Assembly: GCA_002415855.1 (NCBI GenBank)
Contig: DIAS01000043.1
Span: 1-5,601 of the forward strand
Source: Bacteroidales bacterium UBA5072
GTDB taxonomy: Bacteria > Bacteroidota > Bacteroidia > Bacteroidales > UBA10428
DNA: 5,601 nucleotides
Direction: 5' to 3'
Below the pieces are notes generated by a model, which ran no database searches, had not been told where the DNA came from, and saw only the letters and a list, made by a program, of their open reading frames with translations. Both the position numbers and the translations under genes were made by a program. Of the stretch, positions 1-5,601 are shown one piece after another. Positions within the stretch are counted from its first letter, which is position 1. Each line of letters starts with the position of its first letter.

Positions 1-38
1 CCGGAATCTGACGTTCTATTCAGCTGAACTACGGGGCC
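1..38 (-). tRNA. tRNA-Arg (anticodon CCG), 5' half only, cut by window edge
   Basis: Read on the minus strand from 38 down to 1, the sequence folds as the first half of a tRNA. It has acceptor strand GGCCCCG, then T8-A9, a D-stem of GTTC (29-26) pairing with GAAC, D-loop AGCTGAATA, G26, anticodon-stem strand TCAGA, then TT-CCG-G. U33 is followed by CCG at 34-36 and G37, so it should decode the arginine codon CGG. The 3' half (rest of the anticodon arm, variable loop, T-arm, acceptor 3' strand) lies outside the window, so the acceptor and anticodon stems cannot be checked. Odd point: the D-loop has GA where G18-G19 is normally found. A lineage-typical promoter lies just upstream on the same strand. 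A tRNA-derived fragment, such as an integration-site remnant, cannot be excluded from half a gene. Confidence 0.85.
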
Positions 39-43
39 GGTTA

Positions 44-68
44 GGGTGTGCGTGTGGGTGTGAGTGGG
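44..68. other. G/T-rich (C/A-rich on the tRNA strand) tract in the tRNA leader
   Basis: The plus strand is almost only G and T over 25 bases, in irregular GTGTG and GGG runs. On the tRNA strand this gives a C/A-rich stretch between promoter and tRNA 5' end that cannot fold well on itself. It is not a regular tandem repeat. It may simply be an unstructured leader removed by RNase P; any further role is unknown. Confidence 0.5.
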
Positions 69-72
69 ATTG

Positions 73-103
73 CAAAGTTAGGGAAAATTGGGGGAAGGAC
101 AAA
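73..103 (-). promoter_or_regulatory. Bacteroidota-type promoter of the tRNA-Arg gene
   Basis: On the minus strand, TTTG at 103-100 (-33 box) is followed by exactly 19 bases and then TAACTTTG at 80-73, a perfect match to the Bacteroidota -7 consensus TAnnTTTG. Transcription should start a few bases downstream, around 65-68, giving a leader of about 30 bases before the tRNA 5' end at 38. Both boxes, the spacing and the position fit, which makes this the most convincing promoter in the window. It also supports reading the edge sequence as a real, transcribed tRNA gene. Confidence 0.8.
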
Positions 104-169
104 TAAATTAGTCAGAATTCTGATGCGGCGGAAAGATTCTGGTCGGGCAGGCCACCATACAAATTGTCC

Positions 170-201
170 TTGTTTTTATAACGAATCCTATGTTATATTC
201 G
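170..201 (+). promoter_or_regulatory. Candidate promoter of the secreted-protein gene
   Basis: TTG at 170-172 is followed by 21 bases and TATATTCG at 194-201, one mismatch from the Bacteroidota -7 consensus TAnnTTTG. A start around 206-209 would give a 5' leader of roughly 60 bases before the ATG at 270. The orientation suits the downstream gene and the tRNA is transcribed the other way. The box is imperfect, so this is a candidate only. Confidence 0.5.
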
Positions 202-269
202 TACTATGGTTGAAGAAGTTGCAGGGTAGGGAGGTATGATGTCAAAAAATCCGTAAGGAAATCAAGCAT

Positions 270-1760
270 ATGAAGAGACACTTTTCACTTTCGGTTCTGT
301 TGTGCATGGCATTTAGGTTAATCTCACAGGAAGTCTTGTTTGAGAAGAATATCGATCTGGAATGGCTTTTACAGGACAAAAGAGAATCATACCCTGTGAT
401 TAATCCGGGCAACGGCAACCTGGCCCTTTTTATCTTGGATAACAATTCCATAATGGCTCATTTGTTTGACGCTAATTACAGGGTAATCTCCGAGCTTAGG
501 GTCAATCGCCCCAAAAATACTTTCAGTACTTTGCTGGGAGGCAATTCCGTTGAAAGCAAATACAACCTGTTTTTTACCAATGTTACCAGGAATGCTTTCT
601 GTATAAAAACGCTTGATCTTACCAGTGGTAATTTTTCCGATGTCAATCTTCCTTTAAGTTTAAAGGACGAAACACTCCTGGAAACCGTCTCTTATAAAAA
701 TCAGTTCTATTTACTGACGGTTAAAAAAAATTCATCCCTGATCAAGGTTTATGTTTTTGACAGTGATGCCAATTACCGGGTAAAGGAACTGGATTTTTCA
801 GGTTATACAGCTTCAAAATCCGGGTATCCCGTTCTCTTTGATGTCCTCACTGAAAACATCGCACCCTTTAAGATGATTTCCAATGTTAGTAAAATTGATA
901 ACAGCAGTCCTGTGACGCTCGACCTGACCTCCAGGGAAAATAAATTGTATGTAATTGATGGTAAAGTATTTCTGACAATTGATAACGATCCTGATGAAAC
1001 GAAAATCCTGACTTTCAGCCTGGAAGATTTTCAGTCTGCAATGAAAATCAATAAACAAGTGAAAACGAATTGTGATGAATCATTGAACATCAAGGCAAAT
1101 TCCTATCTGTATAATAACTGTTTCTTCCAGATCAAAGGTTGCAGTGAGGAATTGCATTTTTCAGTTTATGATTTTCTGACAGATTCATTAATCAGGGCCT
1201 TTAAGGTGATAAAAGATGAAGAAATTGCATTTAAAAATTCACCGTTATATCAGGAAGGGGGCTCTACGGCTATTGCACAGGGTTCAAAGAAAGAACTGGA
1301 AAATTCAAAGCAAATATTGAAAAAGATCGCTGCCAGCCATATCGGAATTGCAGTATACCAAACCTCCGATGCGCTGGAAATTACATTGGGGGGGCAACTG
1401 GAGGTACAGGGGATCAGTTCCGGTAGTAACATGGTGTCTGCACCAGGTACAAGTATTTCAACTCCTTACGGAACTTATGATGCTTCGCCAGGTTATTCAT
1501 ATAATCCAACGATGAATGGCTATAGCGGTTATACGAACAAAAGATCCGCTTATTTTATATCGCTGCTGAACGTTACAAGCTTTGATCATATGCCCGGGGA
1601 GGTTAAGAAGAATGCATTTGATAGAATCAATGACTTTACCAGGATTTTTGAAAGCAGTATTTCCTCAGAGACGGTTTTTAAGGCGGGGGATTATTATGTG
1701 CTTGGTTACTACAATGCGCTTGAGAAAAAGTATTATTTGAGAAAATTTACAGATCAGTAG
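270..1760 (+). CDS. Predicted secreted protein of unknown function (496 aa)
   Basis: I do not recognise a family. The ATG at 270 is chosen because it opens a typical signal peptide (basic MKRH, hydrophobic run at about residues 6-18, likely cleavage after SQ at 19-20) and because TAAGGA lies at 254-259, ten bases upstream. An in-frame TGA at 237-239 rules out a much longer N-terminus. Cys12 lies inside the hydrophobic core without a lipobox, so I predict a soluble secreted or periplasmic protein, not a lipoprotein. Residues 50-315 show recurring short hydrophobic strands separated by polar turns, and the motif DANYRV occurs twice (67-72 and 166-171), which suggests a beta-rich, perhaps propeller-like fold (inference). 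Residues about 374-422 are a Gly/Ser/Tyr/Pro-rich linker. The C-terminal 75 residues look folded again and end in an aromatic, basic tail without a recognisable type IX sorting domain. The gene is more AT-rich than mutS-like and leuS. It stands alone and converges on the mutS-like gene. Confidence 0.85.
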   Translation: MKRHFSLSVLLCMAFRLISQEVLFEKNIDLEWLLQDKRESYPVINPGNGNLALFILDNNSIMAHLFDANYRVISELRVNRPKNTFSTLLGGNSVESKYNLFFTNVTRNAFCIKTLDLTSGNFSDVNLPLSLKDETLLETVSYKNQFYLLTVKKNSSLIKVYVFDSDANYRVKELDFSGYTASKSGYPVLFDVLTENIAPFKMISNVSKIDNSSPVTLDLTSRENKLYVIDGKVFLTIDNDPDETKILTFSLEDFQSAMKINKQVKTNCDESLNIKANSYLYNNCFFQIKGCSEELHFSVYDFLTDSLIRAFKVIKDEEIAFKNSPLYQEGGSTAIAQGSKKELENSKQILKKIAASHIGIAVYQTSDALEITLGGQLEVQGISSGSNMVSAPGTSISTPYGTYDASPGYSYNPTMNGYSGYTNKRSAYFISLLNVTSFDHMPGEVKKNAFDRINDFTRIFESSISSETVFKAGDYYVLGYYNALEKKYYLRKFTDQ

Positions 1761-1826
1761 GAGTGCCTCCAAATGAACATTGTCTGCTGTTCCTTGGTCC
1801 CTGGCGCTTATATCCTTCATCCATTG
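1761..1826. other. Convergent intergenic gap without a clear terminator
   Basis: These 66 bases separate the stop codons of two converging genes. I see no GC-rich hairpin with a T-run in either direction; the only pairing is a four-base stem (GGAG/CTCC, 1760-1770). Termination may be Rho-dependent or read-through may overlap the two messages. Confidence 0.5.
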
Positions 1827-3614
1827 TCACTGCATTCTGATCCCCATTTTCTTCATCAATATGGACGCGTTCAGGCTGGTGCATACGCCAGGGGTCAGCT
1901 TAAAATCAAAATACAGTTCCTCTCCGTCAACTTTCACATCAAAGTGATAGTTGTCGAGCGATCCGTACATTTCCTTCTCCATTTCTGCCAGTTTCAGGTC
2001 ATGGGTCGCAACGAGCGCCACGGCGCCATAACCTGCAAGTTGCCGGATCAGCGCAACCGAACCCGTATAGCGGTCATTTGAATTGGTACCTCGCAGAATC
2101 TCATCAAGTAGCAGTAAAACCTGAGGATCCTGCTCAGCCCGTTTGATGATGGTTGCCAGCCGTTTGAGTTCTGCATAGAAAGAAGAAGTATTGTCTTCCA
2201 GGGAATCAGTAATTCTCATGCTTGAATGGACCTGCACGTGCGAAACCTTCAGGATAGTCGCACAAACAGGAGCCCCCGCAAGCGCCAGTACCGTATTTAC
2301 CCCGCAGGTACGCAGAAATGTGCTTTTCCCCGACATGTTGGAACCGGTAATGATCACGATCCTACCGTCCCCGGTGATCTCAAAATCATTATGTATTCTC
2401 CGGTTCGCAGGAATAAGCGGATGTCCCATATTCACCGCGCTGAATGTGAAATAGCCGGGCACTATTTCCGGCATGATCCAGTCGGGATTGTTAAAGGCCA
2501 TATTGGCAATACTGTTCACCACTTCAAATTCAGCCATGGTTTCCAGCCAGCGGTCAATGTCCCCGGCATGTTCTGTCTTCCACCTTTCCAAAGACAGGCA
2601 AACATGGATATCCCAAAAGAAGAACAGATTGAGGGGAATTGAAATCATAATATTCAACCGGGTATCCAGTCGGTTCACCAGTTTTGATAGTCTCCTGATG
2701 GCGGCTGAGGCAGCCGGTCGTGACCTGAAGTTCAGCTGAAGCGATTTCAGCTTGCCGGTGTCAAATTCCTTTTTTTCGATAGATTCGATAATTGCCGCAT
2801 AGGACTGCATCACACCGGCCGATTTGGTGACCTGCCGGTGAAGCCTGTTGATCTTCCTCCCCTGGCTGAAATAAAACACAAAATTGATGAGAAGTACAGG
2901 CAACATGATAACCACTGGCATACCGGAAATGACAAGTGAGGTAACGGTCAGACCCAGGGCAACCAGGCAAAAAACAGTGGTTCTCAGCAGTCTGATTTTC
3001 CGGAATTCATTGTTTTCCTGCAGCCATGACAGCAGTTCCGCAGGATTGTTCAGGGTATGACGGGTAAAGTGCCCCAGGGTCATTAAATGCTGACGCCAGT
3101 CGATTTCAGGTTTGAGTTCCTCAATGGCTTTTTGTCTCATGGCTATCTCACCCGTTTCAGCCGGGCTCATTAACCAGCGGGCAAGTTTAACGGCACCCGG
3201 CAGGCTGCTTGTCCGGTTTATGAACTGAAAAACAGAGGCCTGACCAAACAGATCAAGATCATAGGAATTGGGATGATCATGGTCGATAAATTCCCGGCCG
3301 TCGACAAAACCACTGCTGTCACCTGACAGGCTTTTCAGTTCCAGCGTGTTGATCTCAAGGAGGTGGCGGTAATATTCCTTCTGCATTTCAGTTTTGGTAT
3401 ACTGTTTAATCAACACACCGAAGATAAAAATGCACACCAGAGATCCTACCAGGGCCAGCGGTAAGGATGCTGCCCTTACAGAAAAGAAAACCAGAAAAGC
3501 AAGCAGAAAGAAAACCAGACGGGCCAGGGAAAGCTGGCCCTCTTTTTGCTGAAGCCGGTCAGCCTTTGTCTGAAAAAGAACAATCCTGGTCTTGTATAAT
3601 TCAGTCAGGGACAT
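1827..3614 (-). CDS. Membrane-anchored MutS-family ATPase (595 aa)
   Basis: The C-terminal half is a MutS ATPase domain (domain V). It has Walker A GSNMSGKST at 424-432, the family signature around DSLEDNTSSFYAEL at 470-483, Walker B LLLLDE ending at D504-E505 followed by ILRGTNS, and the switch ATHD at 536-539 with His538. A MutS core/lever region precedes it (YDLDLFG at 118-124, then INRT and an LARWL motif at 144-148; AEFEVVNSIA near 361-370). The protein lacks the N-terminal mismatch-recognition domain with its Phe-x-Glu motif and is well short of the roughly 850 residues of mismatch-repair MutS. Instead it has hydrophobic hairpins at about 30-47/51-70 and 209-230/232-250, plus a possible fifth segment at 322-341, so it should sit in the inner membrane with the ATPase in the cytoplasm. 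The start is fixed: an in-frame TGA lies two codons upstream (3620-3618), and GAGG sits just before the ATG. Family membership is firm; the function is unknown, and canonical mismatch repair is unlikely. It is divergent from leuS. Confidence 0.93.
   Translation of the reverse strand: MSLTELYKTRIVLFQTKADRLQQKEGQLSLARLVFFLLAFLVFFSVRAASLPLALVGSLVCIFIFGVLIKQYTKTEMQKEYYRHLLEINTLELKSLSGDSSGFVDGREFIDHDHPNSYDLDLFGQASVFQFINRTSSLPGAVKLARWLMSPAETGEIAMRQKAIEELKPEIDWRQHLMTLGHFTRHTLNNPAELLSWLQENNEFRKIRLLRTTVFCLVALGLTVTSLVISGMPVVIMLPVLLINFVFYFSQGRKINRLHRQVTKSAGVMQSYAAIIESIEKKEFDTGKLKSLQLNFRSRPAASAAIRRLSKLVNRLDTRLNIMISIPLNLFFFWDIHVCLSLERWKTEHAGDIDRWLETMAEFEVVNSIANMAFNNPDWIMPEIVPGYFTFSAVNMGHPLIPANRRIHNDFEITGDGRIVIITGSNMSGKSTFLRTCGVNTVLALAGAPVCATILKVSHVQVHSSMRITDSLEDNTSSFYAELKRLATIIKRAEQDPQVLLLLDEILRGTNSNDRYTGSVALIRQLAGYGAVALVATHDLKLAEMEKEMYGSLDNYHFDVKVDGEELYFDFKLTPGVCTSLNASILMKKMGIRMQ
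3521..3547 (+). terminator. Terminator-like hairpin inside the mutS-like gene, antisense direction
   Basis: GGGCCAG at 3521-3527 and CTGGCCC at 3534-3540 form a perfect 7-base GC-rich stem around a 6-base loop. The T-rich run TCTTTTT (3541-3547) follows on the plus strand, the layout of an intrinsic terminator. It lies antisense within codons 25-32 of the mutS-like gene. On the sense strand the same hairpin is followed by the weaker GTCTGGTTTTCTTT. The structure is plain in the sequence, but no transcript entering it from the plus strand is evident, and the bases also encode ordinary residues (GQLSLAR), so function is uncertain. Confidence 0.4.
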
Positions 3615-3671
3615 ACCTCATTAATAATACTGCAAAATGCCTTACCCGGAAATCGGGGGGAGATTCACCCG

Positions 3672-3704
3672 TAAATATAATGTTTCCCGCGGATTATGTG
3701 ACAA
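3672..3704 (-). promoter_or_regulatory. Weak candidate promoter of the mutS-like gene
   Basis: On the minus strand, TTG at 3704-3702 is followed by 22 bases and TATATTTA at 3679-3672, which differs from TAnnTTTG only in the last base. A start near 3665 would leave a leader of about 50 bases before the ATG at 3614. The spacing is slightly long and the -7 box imperfect, so this is tentative. Confidence 0.35.
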
Positions 3705-3762
3705 GGGGGCAGCCTTACCGTGAATTAACCGTTCGGAATTCCTGCTTTAATTTTTTATTTTC

Positions 3763-3770
3763 TACATTTG
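3763..3770 (+). promoter_or_regulatory. -7 box of the leuS promoter
   Basis: TACATTTG matches the Bacteroidota -7 consensus TAnnTTTG exactly. Initiation would fall around 3775-3778, leaving a short leader of about 25 bases before the leuS ATG at 3801. The -33 region is poor: only TTCCTG at 3739-3744 is near the right distance, with an 18-base spacer. There is no Shine-Dalgarno sequence in the A/T-rich leader, as is common in this phylum. I see no room for a T-box-type leader between this box and the start codon. Confidence 0.55.
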
Positions 3771-3800
3771 CCGATTCGTCATTTATTCAGCAATATCATA

Positions 3801-5601
3801 ATGGAATACAATTTCAGCGCCATCGAAAAAAAATGGCAGCAATACTGGGAAGAAGACAAGACCTTTAAAACTACGGATGATTATTCCAGAAAGAAGTTCT
3901 ATATTCTCGACATGTTTCCTTATCCCTCCGGCAGCGGACTGCATGTAGGACATCCCGAAGGATACACGGCCACCGACATCGTGGCACGCTATAAACGGAT
4001 GAAGGGATTTAATGTTTTGCATCCCATGGGTTGGGATGCTTTCGGCCTCCCGGCGGAGCAATATGCCATACAAACCGGTACTCACCCAAAAATAACCACC
4101 CAAAGGAACTGTGATACCTTCCGGCGCCAAATCAAGTCATTGGGATTGGGGTATGATTGGGACAGGGAGATCAACACCTCGGAAAGTGATTATTATAAGT
4201 GGACGCAATGGATCTTCATTAAGCTTTTCAACACCTGGTTTGATGAAAAGCTGCAAAAGGGACGTCCGATCAGCGAACTGATCATTCCTGAAGAGGTATC
4301 TGAGGAAGGGGAACAAGCCATAAGAGAATACACCGAAAGCAAACGTCTGGCTTATTACGACAATGCCCAGGTATGGTGGTGTGAGCATTGCCGGATCGTC
4401 TGTGCCAATGAAGAAGTATTGACCGACGGTTCGCACGAGAAATGCGGGAACCTTGTCATCCGGAAAAACCTGAAACAATGGATGCTGAGAATAACCTTGT
4501 ATGCCGAACGATTGCTAAACGGCCTGGAAAGCGTTGACTGGCCTGACGGTGTTAAGGAAATGCAGCGAAACTGGATCGGCAAATCCACAGGAGCCGAAGT
4601 TGATTTTGAAATCGAGGGACTTTCCGGCAAGCTCAGGGTGTACACAACCCGTCCTGACACCTTGTTTGGCGCAACCTATATGGTCATTGCACCCGAGCAC
4701 GAAATGGCCAGGGCAATTACGACCTCATCAAACAGCAGCCAGGTTGCTGAATACATCCAGGCTGCCTCGCTGAAATCGGATCTTGACAGGACGGACCTGG
4801 CCAAGGAGAAGACAGGCGTTTTCACCGGAAGATATTCGATTAATCCGGTGAATGGCAAGAGAATACCTATATGGGTCGCCGATTATGTGCTCATTGGCTA
4901 TGGAACCGGTGCCATCATGGCCGTTCCGGCCCATGATGAGCGCGACTTTGAATTTGCGGTAAAATTTGGTCTTCCTATTGATTGTATCATGGATCCCGCA
5001 GGTGCAGATGGCAATTTACGTGAACAGGTGCTGTCGGGAAAAGCCTGCTGGACAGAGGATGGCATATACATTAACTCGGCCAGTACGGAACGGGGAATTA
5101 CTATCGACGGACTCAATAAGGAACAAGGCATTCAGACCATTATCAGATGGCTGGAAGAAAAAGGCATCGGCCATTCCATGGTTAATTACAAATTGCGCGA
5201 CTGGTTGTTTAGCCGTCAAAGATACTGGGGAGAACCCTTTCCGGTGATACACTGGGAAGACGGGGAGATCGAAGTAGTAAAGGAAAATGAACTTCCCGTG
5301 GAACTCCCCGAACTGCACAAATATCAGCCCGGAGCTGATGGCGAATCACCCCTGGCCAATGCCGGAGAGTGGCTGATCGTTTCAAAGAACGGCCGCAAAG
5401 GTCGGCGCGAAACCAATACCATGCCACAATGGGCAGGTTCATGCTGGTATTACCTGCGCTTCATCGATCCTGCCAATGATCAGGCGCCTTTTTCGCCTGA
5501 AAAAGAAAAATACTGGATGCCGGTGGATCTGTATATCGGTGGTACGGAACATGCGGTACTTCACCTGCTCTACAGCCGATTCTGGCACAAGGTGCTGTTC
5601 G
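3801..5601 (+). CDS. leuS: Leucyl-tRNA synthetase, N-terminal 600 codons (3' end beyond window)
   Basis: This class I aminoacyl-tRNA synthetase charges tRNA-Leu with leucine in the cytoplasm, using ATP. The HIGH motif appears as HVGH at 48-51 within FPYPSGSGLHVGH, at the distance from the N-terminus expected for LeuRS, which supports the ATG at 3801. The zinc-1 region follows at about 191-220, with C194-x2-C197 and H212-x2-C215. The CP1 editing domain (about 255-455) carries TTRPDTLFGATY at 282-293 and the GTGAIMAVPAHDERD segment ending at 382, which normally hydrolyses mischarged tRNA. LRDWLFSRQRYWGEPFP (465-481), QWAGSCWYYLRF (543-554) and DLYIGGTEHAVLHL (576-589) complete the catalytic core up to the edge. 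The KMSKS loop, anticodon-binding domain and C-terminal domain lie outside; family members in this phylum run to about 900-950 residues. The frame is open throughout with no lesion. Identity is certain at family level. Confidence 0.98.
   Translation, partial: MEYNFSAIEKKWQQYWEEDKTFKTTDDYSRKKFYILDMFPYPSGSGLHVGHPEGYTATDIVARYKRMKGFNVLHPMGWDAFGLPAEQYAIQTGTHPKITTQRNCDTFRRQIKSLGLGYDWDREINTSESDYYKWTQWIFIKLFNTWFDEKLQKGRPISELIIPEEVSEEGEQAIREYTESKRLAYYDNAQVWWCEHCRIVCANEEVLTDGSHEKCGNLVIRKNLKQWMLRITLYAERLLNGLESVDWPDGVKEMQRNWIGKSTGAEVDFEIEGLSGKLRVYTTRPDTLFGATYMVIAPEHEMARAITTSSNSSQVAEYIQAASLKSDLDRTDLAKEKTGVFTGRYSINPVNGKRIPIWVADYVLIGYGTGAIMAVPAHDERDFEFAVKFGLPIDCIMDPAGADGNLREQVLSGKACWTEDGIYINSASTERGITIDGLNKEQGIQTIIRWLEEKGIGHSMVNYKLRDWLFSRQRYWGEPFPVIHWEDGEIEVVKENELPVELPELHKYQPGADGESPLANAGEWLIVSKNGRKGRRETNTMPQWAGSCWYYLRFIDPANDQAPFSPEKEKYWMPVDLYIGGTEHAVLHLLYSRFWHKVLF

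Noticed and set aside
48..239. Open frame of 63 codons on the plus strand upstream of the secreted-protein gene
   Set aside because: It runs through both the tRNA promoter and the candidate promoter of the next gene, has no ribosome site, and its product has no domain-like composition. It looks like chance.
270..330. Lipoprotein signal in the secreted protein because of Cys12
   Set aside because: The residues before the cysteine (VLL) lack the small residue needed at -1, and the cysteine sits inside the hydrophobic core, not at its end.
1760..1770. Hairpin GGAG-TGC-CTCC right after the stop codon as a terminator
   Set aside because: The stem is only four pairs and no T-run follows.
1827..3614. 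Several plus-strand open frames of 87-138 codons opposite the mutS-like gene
   Set aside because: They are antisense shadows of a gene with unmistakable MutS ATPase motifs, overlap one another in different frames and show no recognisable protein features.
3467..3868. Plus-strand open frame of 133 codons spanning the mutS-like start and the leuS start
   Set aside because: It covers the 5' end of one gene antisense, the divergent promoter region and the leuS start out of frame; no ribosome site or protein-like pattern supports it.
3783..5442. Numerous minus-strand and alternate-frame open frames opposite leuS
   Set aside because: LeuRS motifs run unbroken in the plus frame from 3801 to the edge, so these are shadows of the coding constraint.
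1..5601. CRISPR array, insertion sequence, phage or toxin-antitoxin module
   Set aside because: I found no regular direct repeats, transposase or integrase motifs, or small paired genes on either strand.

Overview
The window looks like chromosomal DNA of a member of the Bacteroidota (Bacteroidetes), probably from the Bacteroidales side of the phylum. Three things point there: promoters of the phylum-specific type (a -33 TTTG/TTG box and a -7 TAnnTTTG box), weak or badly spaced Shine-Dalgarno sequences, and a membrane-anchored MutS-like ATPase of a kind common in that phylum. The content is mostly housekeeping. I found no mobile element, CRISPR array, phage gene or defence cassette.

Layout. 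Positions 1-38 hold the 5' half of a tRNA-Arg(CCG) gene on the minus strand, cut by the window edge, with a near-perfect promoter at 73-103. Positions 104-269 are a divergent intergenic region with a candidate promoter for the next gene. Positions 270-1760 (+) encode a 496-residue predicted secreted protein of unknown function. A 66-base convergent gap follows. Positions 1827-3614 (-) encode a 595-residue MutS-family ATPase with transmembrane segments and no mismatch-recognition domain. Positions 3615-3800 are a divergent promoter region. From 3801 to the window end (+) lie the first 600 codons of leucyl-tRNA synthetase (leuS), in one uninterrupted frame.

The genes do not form an operon; each has its own start region and neighbours alternate in direction. 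tRNA-Arg and LeuRS both serve translation, but nothing in the sequence links them. The MutS-like protein and the secreted protein converge and share no obvious pathway. The secreted protein gene is visibly more AT-rich than mutS-like and leuS.

The points most worth a second look are the membrane-bound MutS-like protein, a perfect GC-rich hairpin with a T-tract early in its coding region (terminator-like on the opposite strand), an A where tRNAs normally carry G19 in the tRNA D-loop, a possible CCHC zinc site in LeuRS, and the unassigned secreted protein with a repeated DANYRV motif. None amounts to a demonstrated new system.
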